Assembly: GCF_002095465.1 (NCBI RefSeq)
Contig: NZ_MLFP01000017.1
Location: forward strand, 1-64,000
Direction of reading: 5' to 3'
Origin: Pantoea rodasii
GTDB lineage: Bacteria > Pseudomonadota > Gammaproteobacteria > Enterobacterales > Enterobacteriaceae
Length of the DNA stretch: 64,000 bases
Part shown: positions 37,713-47,182 of the stretch, piece by piece
Position numbering within the stretch: position 1 is the first letter of the stretch
How the letters are laid out: every line of letters begins with the position of its first letter
Made by a program: the position numbers and the translations under genes
Notes under the pieces: generated by a model
The model's input: the letters and a program-made list of their open reading frames with translations, nothing else
What the model was told of the DNA's origin: nothing
The model's database searches: none

Positions 37713-38132
37713 TCATTTTCGGTACTGGGCTTCGACCCGCTCTTGCTTAATCTTCGCATCAATTGAGAGTTCCGCCGTAGGGCGCAACAGCAAACGTGCG
37801 AGGCCAATCGGATCGCCCGTCTCGCGGCAATAGCCATATTCGCCTTTGTGAATGCGCTGCATGGCGGCATCAATTTTTGGTAGCAGACGGCTTTCGCGAT
37901 CAATCTGGCGGAACAATAAGCGCAACTCCTCTTCGCGGATCGCTTTATCCGCTTCGTCACCTTGCTGTTCGCTGCGTTGCAGTTGCGTTTTCAGGTAGTC
38001 GATGTGTTCCAGCAATTCCTGGCGCTCAACACGTAATAAGCGCAAAAAGAAATCACTTTGGTGAGCATTCATATACGCTTCGGGCGGCATACTGAGAAGG
38101 TTCTGCTGCTCCGCTGCTGTGGGTTTGGTCAT
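37713..38132 (-). CDS. DksA paralogue without a zinc finger (DksA2 type)
   Basis: A 139-aa DksA/TraR protein. The coiled-coil tip keeps the two Asp needed in DksA (D59 and D62 in DEADKA, as DPVDRA in Escherichia coli DksA). The C4 zinc finger CxxC-x17-CxxC has become C102-xx-T105, 17 residues, S123-xx-A126. Pseudomonas DksA2, which replaces DksA under zinc starvation, has a similar CxxT/CxxA change. The Zur-like box 26 bases upstream and the two COG0523 genes nearby support the same role: a zinc-independent RNA polymerase factor with ppGpp. Confidence 0.88.
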   Translation of the reverse strand: MTKPTAAEQQNLLSMPPEAYMNAHQSDFFLRLLRVERQELLEHIDYLKTQLQRSEQQGDEADKAIREEELRLLFRQIDRESRLLPKIDAAMQRIHKGEYGYCRETGDPIGLARLLLRPTAELSIDAKIKQERVEAQYRK

Positions 38133-38157
38133 GTTGAAATTCCTTAACAGCCCTGTG

Positions 38158-38180
38158 TTAATGTTATATCGTCACATTTC
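38158..38180. promoter_or_regulatory. Zur-like box between dksA2-type and small secreted gene
   Basis: The 23-base site matches the enterobacterial Zur consensus at 18 of 23 positions, including AATGTTATAT on the left and ACATTTC on the right. It is centred between two divergent genes, 26 bases from each start codon, so zinc-bound Zur could repress both. Confidence 0.65.
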
Positions 38181-38205
38181 AAAATCATTCATTGAGGTTG
38201 CTGCG

Positions 38206-38433
38206 ATGAAGACCACTGTTCCTCTACTGCTTATCGCGCTGGCATCGGCGAAAGCGGGTGCCTTTCAGGCAAAGATTGATACGTTAAAACTGGCATTGAA
38301 ACCGGATACCGCAGTGGCAAACGTCGATTTGACGCAGCCTCTCGCGACGGCGGAAGTGCATGCGGCGCTGCTAAAGCCCGTATCCGGCTGCCAGTGTCCG
38401 TTTTGTACGCAAATGCGTGCGTTAGCTGGCTAA
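38206..38433 (+). CDS. Small secreted protein with C-terminal CxCxxC motif
   Basis: A 75-aa protein from ATG 38206 (a frame from 38119 has no ribosome site and would run through the Zur-like box). A hydrophobic signal-like segment is followed by a short helical mature part and a C-terminal GCQCPFCTQM, a compact possible metal site. It shares a Zur-like box with the zinc-free DksA gene. Not recognised; a periplasmic zinc carrier or scavenger is possible, but a redox role for the cysteines is not excluded. Confidence 0.65.
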   Translation: MKTTVPLLLIALASAKAGAFQAKIDTLKLALKPDTAVANVDLTQPLATAEVHAALLKPVSGCQCPFCTQMRALAG

Positions 38434-38434
38434 T

Positions 38435-39625
38435 TCAGGCCGTTACACGCGCGACACGCTGCGGCCAGGGATCGGCAAATTCACCGCCGCTTTGCCACCA
38501 TGCAATCTCCTCTTCATTGAGAAAGCAGCGTTTCAGGGCGGCGCTGAAGGCTTTCACTTCATCCGGCTCACCAATCACCGTTAAACTGCAGCGCCGATCG
38601 CCGAATCGCCCCGGCATTTTTGCCACTGCCTGTTCGACCGCCGCGCGCTCCTCTGCCGTGAGCGGACTATCACGATGATTCAGAATTCCCGCTTTCCAGT
38701 AACTGATAAATTCCAGACTGATGCTGCCGGTGGCCTGATTCCACAACAGTGCCAGGTCATCCCGCGTCGGCAACCAGAAAAAGCCTTTACTTCGATAGAT
38801 GCCGGCGCCCATAAAGTGGTGGCAGGTATCCCACAATCGCTGCGGATGGAATGGACGGTCGTCGTGAATCACTTCGGAAGTCATGTGCCACGCACCGGGA
38901 TCAGTGGCATCTACCTCATCGGCTAATTCTTCGATTAACTGCGCGATCCGCCCGAAATCGTAGGACGGCATCGCCATTAATTCACTCAGAGACAGGTTTC
39001 CCCGCGATACCGCCATCACTGCCACATAGGGATTGAGCGGATGAATGGCCTGTGCAATGCGGGTAATGCTGGAAGACGGCAACCGATCATTTTTGGTGAG
39101 CAGCAGATGGCTGCAAAACATGATTTGTTCTGCCAGCAGATTCTCGATGCGCCGCTCGCCGCGCTGTAGGTTGGCCTGGAAACGGGTGATGAGGGTTTCC
39201 CCTTGCTGGTAATCGTCGTTCAGCATCACGCTGTCCACTAACGATAGAAACCCGTTGAGTTGCACGTCAGGATGATCGCGGAAGTAGCGTATCAACGGCA
39301 GTGGATGGCTGCTACCTGACGTTTCCAAGAGGATCAGATCGGGACGATGCGTAATGATCAGCGGTGTCAGCGCAGCATGAAGTTTTTCAATGCCGCTTCG
39401 GCTGCTGATGTTATCAGCGGAAAGCGTGATGAAGTTGTGTTTGCTGGCATTGACGATCTCGGTATTGGCGATAAGTACGCCGTCAACGTCCAGTTCGCTC
39501 ATGTCATTGACGATGACGCAGACTGCGAGTTGCTGTTTGTGAGCCTGAATCAGCAGGCTTTTTAATAGCGTCGTTTTGCCTGCACCCAGAAAACCATTGA
39601 GGATGGTGAGGGGGATTTTTTGCAT
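38435..39625 (-). CDS. COG0523 G3E GTPase lacking the CxCC metal motif
   Basis: A 396-aa protein of the CobW/COG0523 metallochaperone family. Walker A is GFLGAGKTT at residues 11-19, the Walker B region is DLILLETSG, and the guanine motif is LTKNDRL. The C-terminal CobW domain is present ([36 protein letters not shown]). The CxCC metal motif that should follow the NDMSE segment is replaced by a Cys-free stretch around residues 62-72 (HNFITLSADN). It may work without metal binding or partner its paralogue encoded upstream. It ends one base after the convergent small gene. Confidence 0.85.
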   Translation of the reverse strand: MQKIPLTILNGFLGAGKTTLLKSLLIQAHKQQLAVCVIVNDMSELDVDGVLIANTEIVNASKHNFITLSADNISSRSGIEKLHAALTPLIITHRPDLILLETSGSSHPLPLIRYFRDHPDVQLNGFLSLVDSVMLNDDYQQGETLITRFQANLQRGERRIENLLAEQIMFCSHLLLTKNDRLPSSSITRIAQAIHPLNPYVAVMAVSRGNLSLSELMAMPSYDFGRIAQLIEELADEVDATDPGAWHMTSEVIHDDRPFHPQRLWDTCHHFMGAGIYRSKGFFWLPTRDDLALLWNQATGSISLEFISYWKAGILNHRDSPLTAEERAAVEQAVAKMPGRFGDRRCSLTVIGEPDEVKAFSAALKRCFLNEEEIAWWQSGGEFADPWPQRVARVTA

Positions 39626-39715
39626 CGTTGCCTCTTGCTGCCGCTGCTTTTTTTGTCGGCATAAATGGCCACCCTACGAGTACCCGGATGAGTACCGCAG
39701 GGCGCGCACTTATCA

Positions 39716-39790
39716 CTGTTACCTGTGTGGCCGGTCTAAGGTGTTACCTGTGTGCCGGGTTAAAAGTCTCACTTGTATGCCCGGGTTTAA
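39716..39790. repeat. Three tandem 25-base imperfect repeats
   Basis: Units start at 39716, 39741 and 39766, each about 25 bases, with the shared core GTTACCTGTGTGCCGGG (third copy diverged: TCACTTGTATGCCCGGG). They lie in the gap between the two COG0523 genes. Multiple terminal repeats of this style occur at the ends of IS21- and IS481-type elements, so this may be a solo insertion-sequence end; no transposase gene is present. Confidence 0.55.
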
Positions 39791-39830
39791 TCTTTATGCA
39801 TCAACGCACAAGAAGATTTATGGCCTGCCA

Positions 39831-41042
39831 TCAGTGAAACCAGGGTTCATACGGGTCCGGATATTCGGCCCAGTTTTCCGGCCCCTGCGCCATCTCTTCA
39901 TCAGTCAGCAGCGCATTTTCCAACTGGCTGCGCAGACGGGCTTCATCCATCTCAATACCAATAAACACGATTTCCTGACGCGCATCGCCAGTGCCTTCGA
40001 CCCAATTCTGCATGATGTATTCCAGCGTTTCCGGATCTTCCGGCCAGCGTTCTTTCGGGGCACTTGCCCACCACATACCGGCTAAGCCCTGACGCGTCAC
40101 ACCACCGGCCTGTGACCAGGAACCGGCATAGCGTGGACGACTGGCGAGCCAGAAGAAGCCTTTAGACCGTACCACACCTTGTAAATCACCCTCGATGACG
40201 CTGGCAAAGCGCGTCGGATGAAACGGGCGACGCGCGCGGAACACGAAGTTGCGAATGCCGTACTCTTCGGTTTCGGGTGTGTGCGATCCGCGAAGCTCCT
40301 GTAACCAGCCAGGCGCTTGCGAGGCTGCATCGAAATCGAATAGCCCGGTGTTCAATACTTCATTCAGCGCAACTTTGCCAAATTCAGAGGTGACGATACG
40401 CGCACGTGGATTGAGTGAATGCAGGATCGCCAGCAAGCGCGCTTTTTCCGCTTCATCAATCAGATCGGTTTTGTTCAGAATCAGCACATCGCAGAACTCA
40501 ATTTGATCCACCAGCAGATCAACTACCGTGCGTTGATCTTCTTCACCCAATGATTCACCACGCGATTGAATGCTTTCGTTGGATTCGTAATCGCGCAGGA
40601 AATTAAAGCCGTCCACCACCGTGACCATGGTGTCAAGGGCAGCGACTTCCGACAGGCTCTGACCGTCTTCATCGGCAAAGGTGAAGGTTTCCGCCACCGG
40701 AAGCGGCTCGGAAATACCCGTGGATTCGATCACCAGGTTATCGAAACGGCCATCTTTTGCGAGGCGATCCACCTCCAGCAGCAGATCTTCACGCAGCGTG
40801 CAGCAGATGCAGCCGTTGCTCATCTCCACCAGCTTCTCATCGGTGCGCGACAACTCCGCCCCGCCCTCACGCACCAGGGCGGCATCGATATTCACTTCCG
40901 ACATATCGTTGACGATCACCGCCACACGGCGACCTTCGCGGTTGTTGAGAATATGGTTAAGCAGTGTAGTTTTGCCTGCGCCGAGAAAGCCGGAGAGGAC
41001 AGTAACCGGCAACTTTTTAAAATTCGGGGATAGTGATGACAT
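39831..41042 (-). CDS. COG0523 G3E GTPase, zinc metallochaperone (ZigA/ZagA-like)
   Basis: A 403-aa protein from ATG 41042 (GAAGGAG upstream; a longer frame would include the palindromic operator). Walker A is GFLGAGKTT (18-26), the metal motif CICC is at residues 78-81, followed by [17 protein letters not shown] and the C-terminal CobW domain ending [12 protein letters not shown]-like. Bacterial relatives deliver zinc to client enzymes such as FolE under zinc limitation and are Zur-repressed, which suits the palindrome at 41104-41121. Confidence 0.9.
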   Translation of the reverse strand: MSSLSPNFKKLPVTVLSGFLGAGKTTLLNHILNNREGRRVAVIVNDMSEVNIDAALVREGGAELSRTDEKLVEMSNGCICCTLREDLLLEVDRLAKDGRFDNLVIESTGISEPLPVAETFTFADEDGQSLSEVAALDTMVTVVDGFNFLRDYESNESIQSRGESLGEEDQRTVVDLLVDQIEFCDVLILNKTDLIDEAEKARLLAILHSLNPRARIVTSEFGKVALNEVLNTGLFDFDAASQAPGWLQELRGSHTPETEEYGIRNFVFRARRPFHPTRFASVIEGDLQGVVRSKGFFWLASRPRYAGSWSQAGGVTRQGLAGMWWASAPKERWPEDPETLEYIMQNWVEGTGDARQEIVFIGIEMDEARLRSQLENALLTDEEMAQGPENWAEYPDPYEPWFH

Positions 41043-41103
41043 TGCAACTCCTTCAACCTGACAAATGTTGGTGCGGTGACATGCCACAGCCAACGTTATA
41101 GTT

Positions 41104-41121
41104 GTTATGTTATAACATAAC
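41104..41121. promoter_or_regulatory. Perfect 18-bp palindrome, Zur-like operator
   Basis: GTTATGTTATAACATAAC is a perfect palindrome 62 bases upstream of the COG0523 gene at 41042. The TGTTATAACA core resembles Zur sites, though the half-sites are closer together than in the Escherichia coli consensus. Position and sequence make it the obvious operator of this gene. Confidence 0.65.
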
Positions 41122-41202
41122 ACTCACCATTGTCATTGCGTCGAAGAAAAATGTTGCCGGGCGCGGAAGCATTAACGGGCCATAGCGGCCCGTTAGACAG
41201 CG

Positions 41203-42308
41203 TTACTTATTGTCGGGATAGCTCAGATCGATTGCCTGGTCCGGCAGCTTGGTGAAGGTTTTCACGATGGTGCGGAAATCAGCATTCGGGGTGAGGTCGG
41301 CAAACTGTTGTTGATACAGGTCTTTTGCCAAAATTTCCATCCCCACGATGTTGTACGGATGGTTATAAAAATGATGATAAACGCCATAGACACGACCCTT
41401 TTTCACCGGCTCAATCTGCGCCAGGCCGGTACGCTGTAGCAGCGTCTGGAAGGTCGCGTTCACCTCTTTAGGCTGCACGCCGTAACCAAATGGCAGCACG
41501 TTGGTGTTAGGACGTTTCGAACCGGTCATGATGTAGACATCCGGTTTCATCGCAATAATTTTTTCCAGAGCGATAAAGCCCACGTTGCCCGGCAATAACT
41601 CAGAACCGATATTCTTCCCGCCTACCGCTTCCACTAATCCGCCCCAGCCATTGTGGCTGTGGGTGAAGCAGCAGTTATCGCTGTTACCGGCAATCGGCTC
41701 AATAAAGACCGTCGGTTTGTTTTTCACCTCGGCGACGCCTTGAGTGAGGCGGTCAAACTTCTGCTGATAGAAATCGGTGTAGGCTTTAGCCTGCGTTTCG
41801 CGGTTCAACACTTTGCCCAGCAGCGTCACGCTAGGCGCGGTGTTCTGCGCCGGGTGCAGTTCGTAATCCACGAACACCACTGGAATGTGCAGATTAGTTA
41901 AGGTATTTAGCACACCGGATTGCTGAAGCGCAGGTTTGGCGCGCAGCTGGGCAATCATCAAATCGGGTTTCTGTGCCAGCACGCTTTCCAGGTTAACCTG
42001 CCCTTGATCGCTGAAGCCCATATCGACAATCTTGGTCGCTTCCGGCCATTTGCCTTTCAGCAGATCCCAGGTTTGGGTGTCCTGTTTTTCGGCAAGTTAT
42101 TCCACGCCACCACGCGCTTGAACGGGTCATCACGATCCAGCAGCGCCAGCGTCAAAATATCGCGACCATCCTGCAGGATGATGTGTTGCGGTTCTTTATT
42201 AATGGTTTGCGTGTGACCATCCATGTCGGTGACAGTCAGCGGGTAAGTGGTGGCCGAAGCCGCCGTTGAAGCCAGTAATCCCATTGCCAGTAGCAGGCGC
42301 GTTTTCAT
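41203..42308 (-). pseudogene. Periplasmic metal/siderophore-type ABC binding protein, frameshifted
   Basis: ATG 42308 opens a signal peptide (LLLAMGLLASTAASA) and the start of a PF01497-type binding domain. The frame fails near 42095-42105. The continuation LAEKQDTQTWDLLKGKWPEA joins the frame MGFSDQGQVNLESVLAQKPD, which runs to 41203, giving about 368 aa. One A missing from the run in aataac explains it. The class III binding fold (BtuF/FhuD-like) carries iron complexes, haem or cobalamin. HHFYNHPYN near the C-terminus could bind a metal. No permease or ATPase genes adjoin. Confidence 0.78.
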
Positions 42309-42330
42309 CCCAAAACTCCTTGGTAAAAAG

Positions 42331-42350
42331 AATAGTTATTATTATCAATT
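42331..42350 (-). promoter_or_regulatory. Fur-like box upstream of the binding-protein gene
   Basis: On the minus strand the site reads AATTGATAATAATAACTATT, with TGATAAT matching one Fur half-site fully and the second half partly (about 11 of 14). It is 23 bases upstream of the start codon. Iron control of this binding protein is plausible; binding is inference. Confidence 0.4.
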
Positions 42351-42512
42351 ACCTTAACACAACCTTAAGGGGCGAAAATAAACGTCAGGACAATGGGCTG
42401 TAACCGGAAATTAATGCTGAGTGATAAAGGTTGAATGGCGGAAGGCGGAAGGCGGAAGGATTGTCCGTTCCCCGCTGGCAGCGTGCAATACGCCGCAGCA
42501 GGGAAATGGGAT

Positions 42513-43265
42513 TCAGGTGAAATCGGACAGCTTCTGCCCAGTCGTAATCAGCTCCTGCAAAAGCATTTGCCGGCGTTCCTGCGGCGTATCACGGCTCACC
42601 ATAAAACAGATGGCGGCGACAGCCTGACCACTGCGCGAGCGGATCGGAGCCGCCATGCAGCAGGTGAAGCTTTCAGAGAGGCCTTCCGTCATGCAATAGC
42701 CCAACTTGCCAGCATGATGGATCTCATCCAGAAACGCCTGCTTATCAAGAGTCTGGCCGCTGGCAAGTCGATAATCTTCTTCCGGGATCAGATCGAGGAT
42801 TGCGCTGTCCGACCAGTTGCTTAGCAGCAGGCGACCGGTAGCCGTCCAGGTAATCGGCACCCGCACACCGATATCCGAGGTGATTTTGAACGGATGCGCG
42901 TTGCTTTCGGACAGCACCACCGTGTATTTGTTGCCTTCCAGCATGCAGAGCTGCACCGTTTCGCCATGGCGCGCCACGATCTCCACCATCAGCTGATGAG
43001 CACGGCGTATCAGGTCATTGTGTGCCATATAATCCGCACCGTAATAGTGCATTTCACGACCAAAGAACACAGCACCGTCTGCATCTAACTCCACCAGCCC
43101 GGCTTCACTTAACAGGCTCACCAGCTCATACACGCTGGAACGCGGGGCGCCAGTGGCATCGATCAAATCTCGCATCGCCATCGGCTGGCGGGCAGTATGC
43201 AATTGACGAAAAATATCAATAACCCGGTCAACACCGCGTGCCCGTGAAGGTTTTTCATCCGGCAT
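42513..43265 (-). CDS. IclR family transcriptional regulator
   Basis: A 250-aa regulator with N-terminal winged HTH (QPMAMRDLIDATGAPRSSVYELVSLLSEAGLV) and a C-terminal IclR effector domain (GVRVPITWTATGRLLLS, SFTCCMAAPIRSRSG). It is divergent from the RidA-ABC-lyase operon, which it probably controls in response to an amino-acid or keto-acid ligand. Confidence 0.88.
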   Translation of the reverse strand: MPDEKPSRARGVDRVIDIFRQLHTARQPMAMRDLIDATGAPRSSVYELVSLLSEAGLVELDADGAVFFGREMHYYGADYMAHNDLIRRAHQLMVEIVARHGETVQLCMLEGNKYTVVLSESNAHPFKITSDIGVRVPITWTATGRLLLSNWSDSAILDLIPEEDYRLASGQTLDKQAFLDEIHHAGKLGYCMTEGLSESFTCCMAAPIRSRSGQAVAAICFMVSRDTPQERRQMLLQELITTGQKLSDFT

Positions 43266-43645
43266 ACGCTACTCCCCTGTTGCATCGTTACGAATGGAAT
43301 ACGCTAAAAAAGAAAAGCATCATACACCCCAACCGGACAATTACCCATCCCCGTAAAAATAAATAATACTCACACCCGTTATATTTCGACGATCTATTTT
43401 GGTGCCTCATTTTGGCGCAAAGAATATTTATCCAGATATTAAAACATCGACAATGGCCACACTCTCATTAAACACAATCATTCGCTGGCGTTTATTTTGC
43501 GATCCCGACGACATCATAAAAAATTAAATAGCCATGCACATATTGCAAAAGCAAATCCACTGTGCAAATCTTGCCCTATCCGGTATTGCAGATTCAAGTC
43601 TGGTATACCGGACAGTATGATAACCCTTGAAATGAGGCATTTTGC
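43266..43645. other. Non-coding regulatory gap between iclR and ridA
   Basis: 380 bases, AT-rich, with no credible gene. Near the ridA end there is an inverted repeat TCCGGTAT (43579-43586) / ATACCGGA (43605-43612) whose right arm overlaps the palindrome GGTATACC (43602-43609). This resembles operators of IclR- or GntR-type regulators and lies about 35 bases before ATG 43646, where it would block RNA polymerase. The ridA Shine-Dalgarno GAGG is at 43634-43637. Confidence 0.5.
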
Positions 43646-44038
43646 ATGGCGATTAAACGTTATGGCATTGAAGGCGGAACCGGCACCGGCGGGCAGAAGT
43701 TGCCTTTCGCCCGTGCAGTAGAGGCCGATGGGTGGCTGTATATCTCCGGCCAGACGCCAATGCGCGACGGTGAGGTAGTGGAAGGCGGCATCATCGAACA
43801 GACGCAGCTGGCCTTCGATAACTGTCTAGACATTATGCGTGAGGCAGGCTATCGCGTGGAGGATGTGGTGCACGTCACCGCAGTGTTAACCGATGCACGT
43901 TATTTCAGTTCCTTTAATAAAGTTTTCAGTGAGATATTCAGTGGTAACCCACCCGCACGTATTTGTAGCGTGCAAGATTTAGTGGTCGACTGCAAAGTGG
44001 AAGTGGATTTCAAATGCTTCCGCGCCGACCGTAAATAA
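43646..44038 (+). CDS. RidA family enamine/imine deaminase
   Basis: A 130-aa protein of the Rid superfamily (FARAVEADGWLYISGQTP near the N-terminus; the C-terminal part has NPPARICSVQDL with the conserved Arg that holds the substrate carboxylate). It hydrolyses reactive enamine/imine intermediates made by PLP-dependent dehydratases. It heads an operon with an amino-acid importer and a PLP enzyme, where it would release the keto acid and ammonia. Confidence 0.88.
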   Translation: MAIKRYGIEGGTGTGGQKLPFARAVEADGWLYISGQTPMRDGEVVEGGIIEQTQLAFDNCLDIMREAGYRVEDVVHVTAVLTDARYFSSFNKVFSEIFSGNPPARICSVQDLVVDCKVEVDFKCFRADRK

Positions 44039-44174
44039 CGATTACGGTTAAAACAGGCTGAAAATGGCTTTCTTCGCCAACACCAGGGCAGCCTGTTATT
44101 AATTGATGCTTTTCATTTTGCTGTGAAATATCGGCTCAGTGCCGACTCGTGTAAATTTTAAAGAGAGCATAAAA

Positions 44175-45011
44175 ATGAATACTACATCGCTGACATTCAG
44201 CGCCAGGGCGGTCGCCGCTGCGCTGGTATTACTGGCTGTTGCAGGCTGTACACCAACTGAAGAGAAAAAAGAGGCTGGCGCCGCTCCCCAATCCGCACTG
44301 CAGAACGTGTTGCAACGCGGCACATTGCGTGTCGGTGACTGCCTAAGCTTCGCACCCTTTGGTTTTTATGACAAAGACGGCAATCCGGATGGATATGACG
44401 TCGATCTGGCGAAAGCACTGGCTAAAGAGATGGGCGTGAAGCTGGAAATGGTCAATACCACCAGCGCCAACCGTATTCCCAACCTGCAAACTAACAAAGT
44501 CGATGTGGTGTTCTGTAACTTCACCCGCAATCTGGAACGCGCTAAAGAGATCGGTTTCACCAACCCGTATGTGGTGGCCAGTGAAGCGATGCTGGTGCGT
44601 AAAAATAGCGGCATCCAGTCTGCTCATGATATGGCAGGCAAAACCATCGCCACCGTGAAAGGCTCCACCAACGGTGATGAAGTGCGCAACCTCGGCATTG
44701 ACGTGAAAATTCAGGAATACGATTCATCGCAAGCGGCGATCCTCGCCGTGAAGCAAGGCCAGGCCGATGCGATGATCGAGGATAACAACTTCCTCGCCTA
44801 TCAGGCCAAGCTGGACCCAACCCTGACCGTGACCAACGAAGCGTTGGTGCCGCTGGAATATAACGCTTTCGGCGTGAAACAGGGCGACCAGGTGTGGACC
44901 AATTATTTGAATGAGTTCCTGTTTGAAATTAACGCCTCGGGTGAAAACGCTCAGCTTTATCAAAAATGGTTTGGCGATAAGCCGCGCTATCCGCTGAATC
45001 CGCAATATTGA
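44175..45011 (+). CDS. Amino-acid ABC transporter binding lipoprotein
   Basis: A 278-aa protein from ATG 44175 (AGAGAG upstream; frame start 44139 rejected). The N-terminus is a lipoprotein signal with lipobox LAVAGC, followed by an acidic linker and a class II polar amino-acid binding domain (LRVGDCLSFAPFGFYDKDGNP, GYDVDLAKALA, NLERAKEIGFTNPYV). It would feed the permease pair and ATPase encoded downstream. D- or L-specificity cannot be read. Confidence 0.9.
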   Translation: MNTTSLTFSARAVAAALVLLAVAGCTPTEEKKEAGAAPQSALQNVLQRGTLRVGDCLSFAPFGFYDKDGNPDGYDVDLAKALAKEMGVKLEMVNTTSANRIPNLQTNKVDVVFCNFTRNLERAKEIGFTNPYVVASEAMLVRKNSGIQSAHDMAGKTIATVKGSTNGDEVRNLGIDVKIQEYDSSQAAILAVKQGQADAMIEDNNFLAYQAKLDPTLTVTNEALVPLEYNAFGVKQGDQVWTNYLNEFLFEINASGENAQLYQKWFGDKPRYPLNPQY

Positions 45012-45061
45012 TTGATCTACGGCGCGGCAATCAATGTCGCGCCGTTTGAAGGAGTCAAACC

Positions 45062-45766
45062 ATGAACTATCAATGGCTCACCCTGTGGCGCTACGCCGAT
45101 ACGTTTCTTGAGGCCGCATGGCTGACCTTACAGGTGACGCTGCTGGCCTTTGTGCTGGCGGTCACTTTAGGGTTGTTATCGGCATTGGCAAAATCCTCGC
45201 CTGTCGCGCCGCTGCGCTGGATCAGTCACTGCTATGTTGAGTTCATCCGCAATACGCCGGTGCTGCTGCAGATTTTCATCATTTTCTTTGGCTTGCCTTC
45301 GCTCGGTATCACCATGAGCGCCTTCACCGCTGGCGTGCTGGCATTGGGCGTCAATGTGGGCGCTTACCTGTCTGAAACCTTTCGCGCTGGAATTCAATCG
45401 GTGCCAAAGGGCCAGCTGGAAGCCGCGTATATTCTTGGCATCCCGCGTCGGCAGATCTTCCTCAGCGTGGTGTTACCGCAGGCAGCACGCGCAGTGTGGC
45501 CTGCAATCATCAATAACCTGATCCAGCTGCTGCTCGGCACCTCGTTGCTGTCGGCGATTGCCCTGCCAGAGTTAACCGGCACCGCCACGGTGATCAACGC
45601 CCGCACCCTGCTCTATATCCAGACCTTTAGCGTAGTGGCGCTGGTGTATTTGGTGCTGAGCAATCTGTTTTCCTGGCTCGGCACAGTGGCAGGACGGCGC
45701 ATGTTCCACCCGCCGCTGGTGACCCCGGTAAAAAAGTCCGCCTGGTGGTGGGCAAAAAATGGCTGA
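45062..45766 (+). CDS. Amino-acid ABC permease 1, HisM/GlnP type
   Basis: A 234-aa inner-membrane permease with about five spans and the EAA loop (GQLEAAYILGIPRRQIFLSVVLPQA), of the His/Glu/Gln/Arg family. GGAG is 8 bases before ATG. The second permease follows after 28 bases, so the importer uses a heterodimeric channel. Confidence 0.9.
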   Translation: MNYQWLTLWRYADTFLEAAWLTLQVTLLAFVLAVTLGLLSALAKSSPVAPLRWISHCYVEFIRNTPVLLQIFIIFFGLPSLGITMSAFTAGVLALGVNVGAYLSETFRAGIQSVPKGQLEAAYILGIPRRQIFLSVVLPQAARAVWPAIINNLIQLLLGTSLLSAIALPELTGTATVINARTLLYIQTFSVVALVYLVLSNLFSWLGTVAGRRMFHPPLVTPVKKSAWWWAKNG

Positions 45767-45794
45767 CTAATCCAGTGAAACGGGAGAATGCGCT

Positions 45795-46439
45795 ATGAGC
45801 GAATTAATCATCAGCTCTTTCCCCATCCTGCTAAAAGGATTGGGGATCACGCTGTTGCTGTCCATCGCCGCCATCATTGGCAGTACGTTGCTGGGTTTGC
45901 TGGCAGCGGTGCTGCGTACCAGTCGGTTGCCGGTCGCGAAACAGATTGCCGTGCTGTATACCGAACTGTTTCGCGGCACGCCAGTGTTGATCACTTTGAT
46001 GTTCATTTACTTCGGCGTCGCTTACTTCGGTTATGAGATTAACCTGTTCGCAGCCGGGATCCTCGGCCTGAGCATCTATCAAGGTGCCTACATCGCCGAA
46101 GTGTTCCGCGCCGGAATTGAAGCGGTGCCCAAAGGACAGTGGGAAGTGTCGTGGATCCTCGGCCTCTCCAGGCGTCAAACCTTTATCAGCGTGGTGCTGC
46201 CGCAAACCCGCGGCATCGTGTTGCCACCGTTGGTTGGACAGTATCTTTCCTTAATCAAAGACACCTCGATCGTCAGCATGATCGGCATGTCTGAACTGAT
46301 GCATCAGGGCCAGGCGATTGTCGATCGTATCGGACAACCGGTGGTGATCTACGGTCTGGTTGCCCTGCTCTACTTCGCCATCTGCTTCCCGCTTTCTCGT
46401 TGGGTTCAACATCATCAAACCAGGAGCCAAATATTATGA
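45795..46439 (+). CDS. Amino-acid ABC permease 2, HisQ/GlnP type
   Basis: A 214-aa permease with the EAA loop ([25 protein letters not shown]) and [15 protein letters not shown] typical of the family. Its stop overlaps the start of the ATPase gene (ATTATGA), suggesting translational coupling. Confidence 0.9.
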   Translation: MSELIISSFPILLKGLGITLLLSIAAIIGSTLLGLLAAVLRTSRLPVAKQIAVLYTELFRGTPVLITLMFIYFGVAYFGYEINLFAAGILGLSIYQGAYIAEVFRAGIEAVPKGQWEVSWILGLSRRQTFISVVLPQTRGIVLPPLVGQYLSLIKDTSIVSMIGMSELMHQGQAIVDRIGQPVVIYGLVALLYFAICFPLSRWVQHHQTRSQIL

Positions 46440-47173
46440 GCCAATCCGCGATTACGCTGAGCCGCATTTCAAAATCGTTTGGCCCGACGCAGGTGCTGAA
46501 AGAGATCAGTCTGGAAGTGTCACCCGGCGAGGTGCTGGTGTTGATTGGTGCGTCTGGTTCGGGAAAAAGTACCGTGCTGCGCATTATGAGCGGATTAGAA
46601 ACCGCCGATGGCGGTGAAATCTGGGTAAACAAAGTGCCGCTGCATGATCGTAAACGCAGCAGTGAAATTTGTGGTCATGTCGGCATGGTGTTCCAGCAGT
46701 TCAACCTGTTCCCGCATAAAACCGCGCTGGGCAACGTCACGCTGGCGCTGATTAAGGCGCAAAAGCTGTCTGAAGCGGAAGCTAACAAACGCGGTATGGC
46801 AGCACTGACGCGTGTGGGTCTCGCTGAACGTGCGCATTACTATCCCGCTCAGCTCTCTGGCGGCCAGCAGCAGCGCGTTGCCATTGCGCGTGCACTGGCG
46901 GTGGAGCCGAAAATCATGTTCTTCGATGAAGCCACCTCTGCGCTCGATCCAGAACTGGTGGGTGAAGTGATGGAAGTGATGCGCAGTCTGGCTCGCGAAG
47001 GCATGACCATGGTGGTGGTGACTCACGAAATGGGCTTTGCGCGTAAAACCGCCGACCGCGTGGTGTTTATGGATCAGGGCGTTATTGCAGAACAGGGCTC
47101 ACCGGAGCAAATCTTCGTCAATCCACAGAACCCGCGCACTCAGCAATTTTTAGCGCGCGTGCTAGAGCATTAA
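46436..47173 (+). CDS. Amino-acid ABC ATPase, GlnQ/HisP type
   Basis: A 245-aa ATPase from ATG 46436 (a frame from 46400 is rejected: it lies in the permease gene). Walker [11 protein letters not shown]-loop [11 protein letters not shown], signature [15 protein letters not shown], Walker [15 protein letters not shown] and H-loop VVTHEMGF are all intact. It powers the importer of the preceding genes. Confidence 0.92.
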   Translation: MSQSAITLSRISKSFGPTQVLKEISLEVSPGEVLVLIGASGSGKSTVLRIMSGLETADGGEIWVNKVPLHDRKRSSEICGHVGMVFQQFNLFPHKTALGNVTLALIKAQKLSEAEANKRGMAALTRVGLAERAHYYPAQLSGGQQQRVAIARALAVEPKIMFFDEATSALDPELVGEVMEVMRSLAREGMTMVVVTHEMGFARKTADRVVFMDQGVIAEQGSPEQIFVNPQNPRTQQFLARVLEH

Positions 47174-47182
47174 GGAGTAAGT

